Shown here: positions 50,783 through 58,471 of the stretch, piece after piece
Numbering within the stretch: the first letter of the stretch is position 1
Layout of the letters: each line of letters opens with the position of its first letter
Assembly (NCBI GenBank): GCA_023398575.1
Contig: JAEWSC010000038.1
Coordinates: 40,983 to 104,982, forward strand
DNA length: 64,000 nt
Source of the DNA: Bacillota bacterium
Lineage (GTDB): Bacteria > Bacillota > Clostridia > Christensenellales > Aristaeellaceae
Direction of reading: 5' to 3'
The notes under the pieces: generated by a model
What the model saw: the letters and a program-made list of their open reading frames with translations, nothing else
The model's database searches: none
What the model was told of the DNA's origin: nothing
Made by a program: the position numbers and the translations under genes

Positions 50783-51589
50783 TCACAACTTGTCCCTATC
50801 AAAGACAAATGTCGTTTCCGGTTCCGGATGGCAGGCATAGGTATGAATGTGTTCATAAGGCGTTATAGGCGATGGCAAGGCGCTTGAAAATGTACCGTCA
50901 TTCAGTCCAAGCACATACCGCCTGAGCCGCTGCCCAGATAAAAGTGTGGGGTAATGGGGCGCAAGCACATGCTCATAGGGCAGTTCCAAAAGACCTTGCA
51001 TGGTCTGTGCATATGTACTCATTTTCTCACATTCCGGAAAGAAAACCCAGGTGGTCGGGTTCCAGTTGTCGCCCGCAAGCAGCAACCGGTGGGGCATCAG
51101 TATAATCCCCAATGATCCGGGCGTATGTCCCGGCATAGGCAGTATCCGGGCGGTCATCCCGCCAAGGTCTATCGTATCGCCTTCCCAAGCTGTTAGATTT
51201 CCGCAACCGGCTGATGCATAGGCATCTTTATCAAAACTCTTTGGCAGCAGCCCTTTTTTCTCTGCCTGGTCAAGAATACGCAGCCGCTGCTCAGGCCTTG
51301 TGTAATAGCGGCAGACTTCCATATCCGCTTTTGATATCCATGCATTTTCAAACCATGCGGCGCCGCAGGCGTGATCGTGATGGCCATGGCTGAGCAGCAC
51401 CGTCAGCGGCAGGGTTGTCAGCGTTTTGATAAATGTCTGTACATCAAACAGTCCATAGCCCGTATCCAGCAACAGCGCACGTGTATTACCTACCAGCAGC
51501 GTGCAAAACACGTTCATGGGGTCCGCAATGTGATATACGCCAGGCAGTATAAGGCTTGCCTGAAAGCCTTGATTCCCTGTTTTTTCCAC
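50783..51589 (-). CDS. Metallo-beta-lactamase-fold hydrolase
   Basis: Predicted protein of 268 residues with the metal-binding motif SHGHHDHACG, later metal ligands in MPGHTPGSLGIIL, LAGDNWNP and LAPHYPTLL, and no signal peptide. Such enzymes cover glyoxalase II-like, lactonase and phosphodiesterase activities, and the sequence does not decide among them. The start is GTG 51589 with AAGGGG 6 nt upstream. It is on the same strand as the GH67 operon but separated from it by the AT-rich stretch. Confidence 0.88.
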   Translation of the reverse strand: MEKTGNQGFQASLILPGVYHIADPMNVFCTLLVGNTRALLLDTGYGLFDVQTFIKTLTTLPLTVLLSHGHHDHACGAAWFENAWISKADMEVCRYYTRPEQRLRILDQAEKKGLLPKSFDKDAYASAGCGNLTAWEGDTIDLGGMTARILPMPGHTPGSLGIILMPHRLLLAGDNWNPTTWVFFPECEKMSTYAQTMQGLLELPYEHVLAPHYPTLLSGQRLRRYVLGLNDGTFSSALPSPITPYEHIHTYACHPEPETTFVFDRDKL

Positions 51590-51692
51590 GTCTATCCCCT
51601 TTTCAACGGGGAGGGGTCATGCACCTGCCCGTCGAATTTTATTCAAACGATAAGTAACTTTTGCGCCACGGCAAAACGATTGAAGGATTTGT

Positions 51693-51986
51693 ATGCACGG
51701 TAAGAAACTGATGTATTTACGGGTATTGGACCGCAGCGGTGCGATATTGTTTGAAGGGCCGCCTGCGCAGCTTCCTTTTCCGCAGGAAGCGGTTCAAAAA
51801 AAATGCTTGCAATATTATCACGATCCCGAGCCCTGCCACATCCGGCGAGGCGCTGTGATATTGCGCATGGCGGCGGAAATACAGCAGGCTGTGGAGATAG
51901 CCCCCAGCCACCCCAGCCTGGGACCCTGGCGGGAATACTTCAGTGCCTTTCCAGATGCCGAGCTGGCAGAATGCTTTTACCCTTGA
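51693..51986 (+). CDS. Hypothetical small protein
   Basis: Predicted protein of 97 residues that I do not recognise. It begins MHGKKLMYLRVLDRSGAILF and ends FPDAELAECFYP. It has three cysteines and no membrane segment or signal. AAGGA lies 5 nt before the ATG. It is the only plus-strand gene between two minus-strand genes. Coding status is supported by the ribosome-binding site and by a composition like that of its neighbours, but not by homology I can name. Confidence 0.6.
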   Translation: MHGKKLMYLRVLDRSGAILFEGPPAQLPFPQEAVQKKCLQYYHDPEPCHIRRGAVILRMAAEIQQAVEIAPSHPSLGPWREYFSAFPDAELAECFYP

Positions 51987-52004
51987 GGCTCAGGTTCTTT
52001 CAAG

Positions 52005-52793
52005 CTACAGTTGCACCCTTGCCTTTTTGATAAAGGAGGGCGGATAACCCTTTACCTTTTTAAATGTCTTGCTGAAATAATAAATGTCCGAATACCCGCA
52101 TCGCAGGGCCGCTTCCTGCACGGGTATTTTTTCATGCTGTATCATATCCTCCGCCACGTTGATTTTGATGCGGTTGATAAAATTGCGCAGCGTAAGTCCG
52201 GTGTGCTTTTGCACCAGCGTGTTTAAATACACAGGGTGAAGCTCCGTAAGGTCTACCAATTCTTTGGTGAGCACCGGCCTGTTGATATGGGAAAGCACAT
52301 AGTCGGCTACCATTTTTACCCGGGCATCGCCATAGGCTGTCTTCTCGGCCTTTAGCGTCATTACAATCAGGCTCAATATGTTCAAAAAAGTGGAGGATGC
52401 CATGAGTGGATACGTAGGCTCCTTCAGCGCCCATATACGGGCCAGCGTATCCAGGCTATGCAATAGCTCTTTATTGATGCCGATGTCCACGCACAGCGGC
52501 AGCGCCGGTGATACATGATTGCATTGGTAGTCGAACATATTGTAATTGATGGCGTACAGCTTTAGCGGATCCTTAGCATCTGTATACGCCTCCCGCCACC
52601 GGCCAATGGGAATACTCAGCAGGCAGCCGGGATAGACATCGATACGTATGCCATCTACCAGATAATATCCTTTACCCGCATAGACATATGTCAAATCATT
52701 GAAATCAATCAGCTGCCGCAGGATCACCCATTTGGGCGTGCAAACGCGGTGAACAAAAAAGTGCAGCGCTGGCATGTACCGAAAATCTGCCAT
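52005..52793 (-). CDS. AraC-family transcriptional regulator
   Basis: Predicted protein of 262 residues. An N-terminal cupin-like domain (DLTYVYAGKGYYLVDGIRIDVYPGCLLSIP) is followed by a two-helix-turn-helix AraC domain (VLTKELVDLTELHPVYLNTLVQKHTG; VQEAALRCGYSDIYYFSKTFKKVKGYPP). GGGAGGTG precedes the ATG. The target is unknown. The nearest candidate genes are the small plus-strand gene downstream and the nucleoside phosphorylase upstream. Confidence 0.9.
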   Translation of the reverse strand: MADFRYMPALHFFVHRVCTPKWVILRQLIDFNDLTYVYAGKGYYLVDGIRIDVYPGCLLSIPIGRWREAYTDAKDPLKLYAINYNMFDYQCNHVSPALPLCVDIGINKELLHSLDTLARIWALKEPTYPLMASSTFLNILSLIVMTLKAEKTAYGDARVKMVADYVLSHINRPVLTKELVDLTELHPVYLNTLVQKHTGLTLRNFINRIKINVAEDMIQHEKIPVQEAALRCGYSDIYYFSKTFKKVKGYPPSFIKKARVQL

Positions 52794-52889
52794 CCCGTTT
52801 CACCTCCCTGCAGTGATTACAATACTTTCATCCTTTCCTGCCGGAAGAAAGATTCCTGCCTTGTTGAAAACGTCAATGCCCAAGAAAGA

Positions 52890-54209
52890 TTACTGTACGC
52901 CGTCCTTTGTCACTACCGCGTGGATCAGCGGTTCCGGCTTTACCTGCGTATCACCGATATAGATATTGGCAAGCAGCGCTTCCTGCGCCGCCATGCATGT
53001 ATTCTCATCTTTGGCATGCAGGGTAGCCAGGGGCTCGCCTTCTTCCACCCTATCGCCAATGCGTTTATGCAGCACAAAGCCCACGGCGGGATCGATGCTG
53101 TCTTCCTTGCGGATGCGGCCCGCGCCCATCCGCTGGGCACACAGGCCCAGCTGGGCTGCGTCCATGCCTTGCACATAGCCGGATATACGGGCGGCCGCGG
53201 GTTTAATCATCTGCGCCTTGGGCAGCAGGGCTACATCGTCGCACACCCTTTGATCGCCGCCTTGGGCCGCAATCATTTCCCGAAGCTTGTGAAGGCCCGC
53301 GCCGCTTTCCAGTGCAGCCTTCAACAAGGCTTCCGCTTCCTCAAGCGTGGAGGCACGGCCCGCGGCCATGAGCATATGGCTGCCCAGCACCAAAGACACC
53401 TGCAAAAGCGGCCCTTTGGCCCGGCCGGCTAAGATGTCAATGGCCTCTTTGACTTCCAGCGCGTTGCCTACATGGGAGCCCAGGGGCTCCGCCATGCCGG
53501 TAACAATGGCCACCGTGGGCCTGCCCGTCATCCAGCCGATTTCCACCATGGCGCGGGCCAGCTCAATGCTGCCCTGTAAGGTGTGCATAATGGCCCCGGA
53601 CCCGGTTTTCACATCCAGAACGATAGCGCCGGCTCCGCTGGCCAGCTTTTTGCTCATGATGGAGGAAGCGATCAATGGCAGGCTGTCCACCGTGGAAGTC
53701 ACGTCCCGCAGCGCGTAGAGCACCTTGTCGGCAGGAGCCATATTGCTGCTCTGTCCGATAACCGCACAGCCGATGCGCTTTACCTGGGCGATAAACTGCT
53801 CCCCACTCAATTCCACATGAAAGCCTGGTATGCTCTCCAGCTTATCCAGTGTCCCGCCGGTATGCCCTAATCCCCTGCCGCTCATTTTGGCAACAGGCAC
53901 GCCGCAGGCGGCCACCAATGGGGCCAGTACCAGCGTAGTAGTATCGCCTACACCACCAGTAGAATGCTTATCCACCGTGCGGCCAGGGATAGCGCTCAAA
54001 TCCGCAATATCGCCTGAATGGGCCATTTCCAAAGTCAGGGTCGCCGTTTCCTCTGGCGTCATACCATTTAGGCGGATGGCCATGAGCAGCGCGGCCAATT
54101 GATAGTCTGGAATTTGGTTCAAAGACGCACCTTTCACAAAATAGGCAATTTCCTCTTTACTTAGTGCTTTTCCCAGTTTTTTATTTTCAATGATTCCAAC
54201 CATGTCCAT
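52890..54209 (-). CDS. pdp: Pyrimidine-nucleoside phosphorylase
   Basis: Predicted protein of 439 residues, the usual length. It splits uridine, thymidine or deoxyuridine with phosphate to free base and (deoxy)ribose-1-phosphate. The family signature SGRGLGHTGGTLDKLE is present, as are the phosphate-binding KHSTGGVGDTTTL and the C-terminal domain (VGFVLHKRIGDRVEEGEPLATLHA). AAAGGA lies before ATG 54209. It has its own promoter, with a palindrome overlapping the -35. No cytidine deaminase or nucleoside transporter is adjacent. Confidence 0.96.
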   Translation of the reverse strand: MDMVGIIENKKLGKALSKEEIAYFVKGASLNQIPDYQLAALLMAIRLNGMTPEETATLTLEMAHSGDIADLSAIPGRTVDKHSTGGVGDTTTLVLAPLVAACGVPVAKMSGRGLGHTGGTLDKLESIPGFHVELSGEQFIAQVKRIGCAVIGQSSNMAPADKVLYALRDVTSTVDSLPLIASSIMSKKLASGAGAIVLDVKTGSGAIMHTLQGSIELARAMVEIGWMTGRPTVAIVTGMAEPLGSHVGNALEVKEAIDILAGRAKGPLLQVSLVLGSHMLMAAGRASTLEEAEALLKAALESGAGLHKLREMIAAQGGDQRVCDDVALLPKAQMIKPAAARISGYVQGMDAAQLGLCAQRMGAGRIRKEDSIDPAVGFVLHKRIGDRVEEGEPLATLHAKDENTCMAAQEALLANIYIGDTQVKPEPLIHAVVTKDGVQ

Positions 54210-54244
54210 AACAGCGGTTTCCTTTCAAAGCGGAAGATATTTCT

Positions 54245-54295
54245 ATTATATCACAGGGAAGATGCCGCGTCATGCATCATGCATAAAGCATGACG
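54245..54295 (-). promoter_or_regulatory. pdp promoter with overlapping 8-bp palindrome (candidate operator)
   Basis: On the minus strand, TATAAT (54245-54250) is preceded by TGA (extended -10). The -35 position is weak and falls inside CGTCATGC...GCATGACG (54268-54275 with 54288-54295, perfect 8-bp arms, 12-nt spacer). The position suggests an operator or activator site. Confidence 0.55.
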
Positions 54296-54398
54296 TGTCT
54301 GGCGTCATTTTTTAAGCTGCGGTCAGGGCTATATTATTGACTGCACCCTAACATCTTATTGAAAAACACATTTCACCTGAACGATTCACCCTCAACCC

Positions 54399-54427
54399 TT
54401 GCCTCTGTATCTAAAACACGCTATACT
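54399..54427 (+). promoter_or_regulatory. Promoter of the HAD phosphatase gene
   Basis: TTGCCT (54399-54404), a 17-nt spacer and TATACT (54422-54427). The transcript would start near 54434, which excludes the upstream in-frame ATG at 54359 and supports ATG 54455. Confidence 0.65.
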
Positions 54428-54454
54428 ACTGAAGACAGGAGAGTGCGTATAAAA

Positions 54455-55237
54455 ATGACTAATCTCAATGAGTTACGGTCGAAAAAGGGCTTTATCTGCG
54501 ATATGGACGGCGTTTTATATCACGGCAACAAACTTCTTCCCGGCGTGCATGAATTTGTAGATTTTTTGCAGCGGGAAAACAAGAAGTATTTATTTCTGAC
54601 AAACAGCTCTGAACGGGCACCCAGAGAACTGGCGCAAAAATTGTCCCGGCTGGGTCTTACCGTTTCAGAGGATCATTTTTATACAAGTGCTCTTTCCACC
54701 GCCGCCTTTTTAAAGGCCCAATGCCCCGGCGGCAGCGCTTATGTTATTGGCGAGCCGGGCCTTGTGGGGGCACTGTATGAAGCCGGCTTTACCATGAACG
54801 ATGTAAACCCCGACTATGTGGTGCTGGGCGAAACCCGAACCTACAGCTATGATAAAATTGAAAAGGCCGTAGCATTGGTGCTAAAGGGCGCAAAGCTGAT
54901 TGGCACCAACTCCGACCTGACCGGCCCCATTGAAAACGGCATCGCCCCGGCCACCAGAGCCTTGATGGCACCCATCGCCATGGCCACCGGCCGTACCGCC
55001 TATTATCTTGGCAAGCCCAACCCCTTAATGATGCGCCATGGTTTGCAAATCCTTGGCGTCACGCCGGAGGAATCGGCCATCATCGGCGACCGCATGGATA
55101 CGGACATCATCTCCGGCATTGAAAGCGGCATTGATACGGTGCTTGTACTAAGCGGCGTTACTGACATTGAGGAGATGAAGTCCTTCCCCTATCAACCCAC
55201 TTATGTCCTTTCCGGGGTAGGCGATATTGTGCCCTGA
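54455..55237 (+). CDS. NagD-like HAD-IIA sugar phosphatase
   Basis: Predicted protein of 260 residues. HAD motif I is ICDMDGVLYHG, motif II FLTNSSERAP, and motifs III/IV YLGKPNPLMMRHGLQ and IIGDRMDTDIISGIESG. The C2-type cap lies between them. Family members dephosphorylate nucleotides, sugar phosphates or glycerol phosphate. The substrate is not predictable here. AGGAG lies about 13 nt before ATG 54455, a long spacing, but the promoter position favours this start. The broken fosX-like gene and copy B of the structured element follow. Confidence 0.9.
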   Translation: MTNLNELRSKKGFICDMDGVLYHGNKLLPGVHEFVDFLQRENKKYLFLTNSSERAPRELAQKLSRLGLTVSEDHFYTSALSTAAFLKAQCPGGSAYVIGEPGLVGALYEAGFTMNDVNPDYVVLGETRTYSYDKIEKAVALVLKGAKLIGTNSDLTGPIENGIAPATRALMAPIAMATGRTAYYLGKPNPLMMRHGLQILGVTPEESAIIGDRMDTDIISGIESGIDTVLVLSGVTDIEEMKSFPYQPTYVLSGVGDIVP

Positions 55238-55351
55238 ACATCATGCAGTGGTGACCGCATTTCTTGCCCGTATCTCTTCAACCTTTTTTCTCCAGCGAAC
55301 CTGCGTGCAGTTCGAACAGATGGTGGTCATAAGCATCTAAATACAAGGAAT

Positions 55352-55379
55352 AGCCGTCCCCTTTCACTCGGGGACGGCC
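55352..55379 (+). repeat. Left copy of duplicated hairpin target, site B
   Basis: A 28-nt sequence identical to 55591-55618. It folds as a 9-bp hairpin (GCCGTCCCC/GGGGACGGC, 8-nt loop). On the minus strand it encodes part of the FosX-like GRPRVKGDG segment, so it belongs to the target gene rather than the element. Confidence 0.9.
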
Positions 55380-55590
55380 CAGACTATCAAAAAACCTAAG
55401 GGAGGGCTGGGAAGGGCCGAAACCCTCCCAGTTTGGATCGCAAATTGGCGACATGTGCGGCAATTTGCGTAGGAATTTCGAAGAAATTCCTTCCTTGCCC
55501 GAGCAAACGACAGCACAGAGGCGCAGCCGAAGTGCAGTGCCGCGAGGGAAAAACTCAACAAAGTGGCATCGCCACTTTGTTGATGGGCTG
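55380..55590 (+). mobile_element. Structured 211-nt CAG...CTG element, copy B
   Basis: It is homologous along its length to 40226-40435 and in the same orientation. It begins CAGACTATCAA and ends with the GTTGATGGGCTG sequence. The same stems occur, with base changes that keep pairing: CTGGG-A-AGGG/CCCTCCCAG, CGCAAATTG/CAATTTGCG around the identical loop GCGACATGTGCG, GGAATTTC/GAAATTCC, TTCCTTGC with GCGAGGGAA, and CAACAAAGTGGC/GCCACTTTGTTG. It has no plausible coding sequence of its own. It is flanked by perfect 28-nt copies of a hairpin. The sequence of that hairpin and its length differ from those at site A. Confidence 0.75.
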
Positions 55591-55618
55591 AGCCGTCCCC
55601 TTTCACTCGGGGACGGCC
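55591..55618 (+). repeat. Right copy of duplicated hairpin target, site B
   Basis: Identical to 55352-55379. It is followed by TTTTTT on the plus strand, so it could also act as an intrinsic terminator for the upstream HAD phosphatase gene, although this stretch is the complement of fosX-like codons. Confidence 0.85.
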
Positions 55619-55730
55619 TTTTTTGACCGGCCGCAGGCCAATGCAATACGCTCAAGGTATATAGCCAAATCCTCCTCTGTAACCGAAAGCGTGATATGAC
55701 TTATTCCCTGAATCACGTTATCCCCCTTAC

Positions 55731-55762
55731 ATAAGCAAAAGAACACGGTTTTCACCGTGTTC
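55731..55762 (-). terminator. Rho-independent terminator of the division-gene cluster
   Basis: On the minus strand, GAACACGGT and ACCGTGTTC form a perfect 9-bp stem with a 4-nt loop, followed by TTTTGCTT. It lies 101 nt beyond the divIVA stop. On the plus strand a TTTTTT run follows a few bases later, so it may work both ways. Confidence 0.75.
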
Positions 55763-55863
55763 CCCCTGCTTTTTTACATCAATATGAGGTCACCCAAAAC
55801 ACTTTCTGAACCCTTATGAGAACAGCCTTCACAATGCTCGGCAAGCCCAAGCATACAGTGCTG

Positions 55864-56385
55864 TCACTCGTCAAACAATCCAGTTTCCGCTTTGAGAATA
55901 TGCATCTGATCTTCCACCAGGCGCGTAAAGCGTGCCTTGTAATCCTTGGCCGCTTTGCGCAAAATCTCCACTTCCTGGGTCAGAGATTCCCGTTCGGATG
56001 CAATATCCACAACAGCTTCTTCCGCTTTCTGCTGCGCCTCGGCCACAATCGCCTCCGCTCTGGCATGGGCTTCAGCCACCGTTTCGTCGCTGACCCGCTG
56101 GGCATTGAGCAAAAGCTTGCGAAGCGTCTCCTCCTGCTCCTTGGCGATGGCGGGCACCTGGGGCCTTGCTGCCGGCTGGGGAGCAGGCGTGGGCTCGGGG
56201 CGGTTGGGCCGTGCAGCCTGGGCGCGCGACTGGGCTAACTGCTCCTGCAAAGAAGCGATCTCATCCTGCAAGGTGATGAACTCATCGCAAATCTCATCCA
56301 AGAATTCGTCCACCTCGACGGGATCATAGCCGCGTACTTTGGTCTTAAACTCTTTTTCTTCAATTGTTTGGATGGTGATCGGCAT
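55864..56385 (-). CDS. divIVA: DivIVA-family cell-division/polarity protein
   Basis: Predicted protein of 173 residues. The N-terminal lipid-binding domain (residues ~1-60, TIEEKEFKTKVRGYDPVEVDEFLDEICDEF) targets curved membrane at septa and poles. A Pro/Ala/Gln-rich linker (about 65-85) and a long coiled coil (about 85-165) follow. It is the last gene of the ylm-type division cluster, as in other Bacillota. GGAG lies about 9 nt before the ATG. The lack of further genes such as ileS after it is a local difference from B. subtilis. Confidence 0.95.
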   Translation of the reverse strand: MPITIQTIEEKEFKTKVRGYDPVEVDEFLDEICDEFITLQDEIASLQEQLAQSRAQAARPNRPEPTPAPQPAARPQVPAIAKEQEETLRKLLLNAQRVSDETVAEAHARAEAIVAEAQQKAEEAVVDIASERESLTQEVEILRKAAKDYKARFTRLVEDQMHILKAETGLFDE

Positions 56386-56426
56386 GTGCGCGGTCTCCTT
56401 TCTAGCTGGAAAAATGGCAAGAATAA

Positions 56427-57176
56427 TTAACGAATACCATGGCTTTCAAAATGTATGGGAATCCTGCCCTTTCGGGTAGGAGAGCCGACTGCTTTGATTT
56501 TTAGCCGCCCGTGACCCCGGATAGATAGAAGATCGCCTTCGTGGACCTGTGCGTCCAAACGCGTTTGCGGTTTGTGGTTGATCATGGTGCGGCCGGACAG
56601 AATGCAATTGGATGCTTCCGACCGGCTTAGGTTCAGACCGGCAGCAAGCACCGCATCCAGCCGTAAAGAGGCCACTGTGTCCCTGGAAAGCTGACCCTGT
56701 GCCTGCTCAACAGCAGGCATCCCATTTAGCATTTTCGCCTCAACAGGTGTTCCGCCAGCCTTTGTAAGGCCTGCGGCAATGAACGTAGCCATTTCCTCCA
56801 CGGCAAACAGGTAGGCCCCGCCATCCTGCAAGGTGATATCCCCCACCATCTCACGCTCAATCCCCAGCCCAAGCACACTGCCCAGCAAAGCGCGGTGCTC
56901 CGCCTGATAATAACGCTTATCCCAGGTAATATGCAAGCAGCAGATAGGAAATACCGGGTCCTCCCCCTCGTGATAAAAGCAGGCCATCACCCGCTCGGCC
57001 TCGGGATAACCGCCAAAAAAGGCGCACTGCAGATCAAGCTCACGGGCAACCCTTTGGGAAAGAGCCGCCTCCGGCGGTGAGAGAAAGCGTGTATAGACCG
57101 CTGCATTCATTCGCTGAGCGCGAACGCATAAATCCTGCAATCTGGCCTTTATGCTTTCCTCTTGCGTATAGGCCAT
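56427..57176 (-). CDS. ylmH: YlmH-type S4-domain RNA-binding protein
   Basis: Predicted protein of 249 residues. The N-terminal ~170 residues match the YlmH-specific domain (FFGGYPEAERVMACF; LGLGIEREMVGDI). The C-terminal S4 RNA-binding domain runs from about 180 (LRLDAVLAAGLNLSRSEASNCILSGRTMINHKP; VHEGDLLSIRGHGRLKI). YlmH homologues act in ribosome rescue and septum-linked functions. ATG 57176 is taken. A TTG at 57185 is in frame and would overlap the yggT end by 8 nt. No strong ribosome-binding site is visible, so coupled translation is likely. Confidence 0.94.
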   Translation of the reverse strand: MAYTQEESIKARLQDLCVRAQRMNAAVYTRFLSPPEAALSQRVARELDLQCAFFGGYPEAERVMACFYHEGEDPVFPICCLHITWDKRYYQAEHRALLGSVLGLGIEREMVGDITLQDGGAYLFAVEEMATFIAAGLTKAGGTPVEAKMLNGMPAVEQAQGQLSRDTVASLRLDAVLAAGLNLSRSEASNCILSGRTMINHKPQTRLDAQVHEGDLLSIRGHGRLKIKAVGSPTRKGRIPIHFESHGIR

Positions 57177-57177
57177 A

Positions 57178-57453
57178 TCAGCCAAACATACGCGAAAGGG
57201 TCGTCAAAAATTCCCGCACCAGCCAAATGACCAGCAGCGCTGCCACCGGCGACCAATCCAGCCGCTGCCAGTTGCTTGGCAGCACATTGGCCAGAATGCG
57301 GCGCAGGGGTACCAATACGGGCTCGATGATGCGGCTTAAAAAATGCGTAAAGCGTGATTGGGCCGGCTTGATATAACCGACAGCGAAATAGATCAGCAGC
57401 GCAACCTGGTAAAAAAAGGTCAGCAGTAAAAGCAAATTAAATAACCACCTCAT
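57178..57453 (-). CDS. yggT: YggT-family membrane protein
   Basis: Predicted protein of 91 residues with two membrane segments (LFNLLLLLTFFYQVALLIYFAV; WSPVAALLVIWLVREFLTTL) separated by the family loop RIIEPVLVPLRRILANVLP. It corresponds to YlmG in the Bacillota division cluster, where it is linked to membrane or nucleoid organisation. AAGGAGGT lies 7 nt before ATG 57453, which excludes the upstream start at 57462. Confidence 0.93.
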   Translation of the reverse strand: MRWLFNLLLLLTFFYQVALLIYFAVGYIKPAQSRFTHFLSRIIEPVLVPLRRILANVLPSNWQRLDWSPVAALLVIWLVREFLTTLSRMFG

Positions 57454-57489
57454 GCGCAGCACCTCCTTCTATGAATATCAACAGGTGTA

Positions 57490-58458
57490 TCAGCGGCCAT
57501 AGCCAACAGCCCTGCGTGTGCTTTGGGTGTTGTATTCCGCAGTTCTGTATTCGCCATCCGTTTCATAAGACTGCTGATAGCCAGCATATCCCGTTTCCTC
57601 CTGGGGGGCATATCCGCCCTGGGGAGGATAGGCATTGTACCCGCTTTCCTGCCCATCATAGCCTTCCTGATTCTCTCTCCCACGGCCTGCGGCATAGCTG
57701 TGGGCACGGCTGGGCCGTGTGCCTTGCTGACGGGCCGCACCGTTTAAGCGGCGGGTTGCTTCGTCCGCCTGCACTCTGACGGCTTCGGGCGTGATGACAT
57801 ATACGCCCCTGGTAGAAATACGGTTGATATTACAGTTTAATGTATATGCGGCTCCGCTTAGCATATCCACACAGCGCTGCTTTTCTGTATCATTGGCGAT
57901 ATTGTCCATATTCAGGGCGACGGTGCAGTTGTTTTTCAAATACTCGATAATCGCGCGGCATTCATCCCGATCCCGCAATTGCAAAATCTGCAGCTCATGG
58001 GCAAAGACGTTGCCGGCCCCATCGCTGTTCATGCCGGGGAAGGGAACCACCTTTTCCGGTGCGGGACTTGCCGCACGGACCGGACGCTGCTGGGGCTGCG
58101 CCTGTCGGGCAAAGCTACCCGCATAAGGCGATTGGTAGCCGCCATCCTGAGGGGGATACGCCTCCTGCTGGCCATAGCCAGGCTGTTGATATGCCTGCTG
58201 GGCCGGAGGCTGTTGTGCAAACGGCTGTTGTGCCTGCTGGCCATAGCCGGGCTGCTGACGCCCATACGCGCCGTCATATTGGCCGTAGCCTCCATTATCC
58301 GGACCGTAAGCCGCCTGCTGGGAAGGATCGTAATACCCTTCCTGCTGGCCATAGCCGGGCTGCTGCTCATAGTATCCCTGATCTTCCCCATGCAAGAACC
58401 TATACGCCATTTGGGATACGTTGTCCCGCACACGGTCAATCATATCGCGAAGTGCCAT
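57490..58458 (-). CDS. sepF: SepF cell-division protein with long Gln/Tyr/Gly-rich regions
   Basis: Predicted protein of 322 residues, about twice the usual 150. The N-terminal amphipathic helix (MALRDMIDRVRDNVSQMAYRF) would bind membrane. Residues ~30-145 are low-complexity, with repeated YGQQ, PGYGQQ and QQP units. The SepF core (about 165-245, LQILQLRDRDECRAIIEYLKNN ending GVYVITPEAV) polymerises and binds the FtsZ tail. A second disordered tail rich in Tyr, Gly and Glu (about 255-322) follows. AGGAGGG lies just before ATG 58458. It sits between yggS and yggT as usual. Confidence 0.94.
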   Translation of the reverse strand: MALRDMIDRVRDNVSQMAYRFLHGEDQGYYEQQPGYGQQEGYYDPSQQAAYGPDNGGYGQYDGAYGRQQPGYGQQAQQPFAQQPPAQQAYQQPGYGQQEAYPPQDGGYQSPYAGSFARQAQPQQRPVRAASPAPEKVVPFPGMNSDGAGNVFAHELQILQLRDRDECRAIIEYLKNNCTVALNMDNIANDTEKQRCVDMLSGAAYTLNCNINRISTRGVYVITPEAVRVQADEATRRLNGAARQQGTRPSRAHSYAAGRGRENQEGYDGQESGYNAYPPQGGYAPQEETGYAGYQQSYETDGEYRTAEYNTQSTRRAVGYGR

Positions 58459-58471
58459 GGGAACCCTCCTA

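Larger units (their letters stand above)
55278..55716 (-). pseudogene. FosX-like (VOC family) gene remnant, internally deleted, frameshifted and interrupted
   Basis: Read on the minus strand from GTG 55716 (AGGGGGAT 4 nt upstream), the first part gives VIQGISHITLSVTEEDL and continues to CGRSKK. The final part gives GRPRVKGDGYSLYLDAYD followed by HHLFELHAGSLEKKG and a stop at 55278. Together these match the two ends of FosX-type fosfomycin-resistance or related VOC proteins. The first ~50 residues' worth of internal sequence appear to be missing. The A-run at 55619-55624 puts the two parts one base out of frame. Element copy B plus a duplicated hairpin (28 nt, encoding part of GRPRVKGDG) splits the gene. 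Confidence 0.75.

Noticed and set aside
55278..55655. A 125-codon minus-strand frame through element copy B
   Set aside because: Only its last ~33 codons are FosX-like. The rest is translated element sequence, so this is a pseudogene tail rather than an intact gene.
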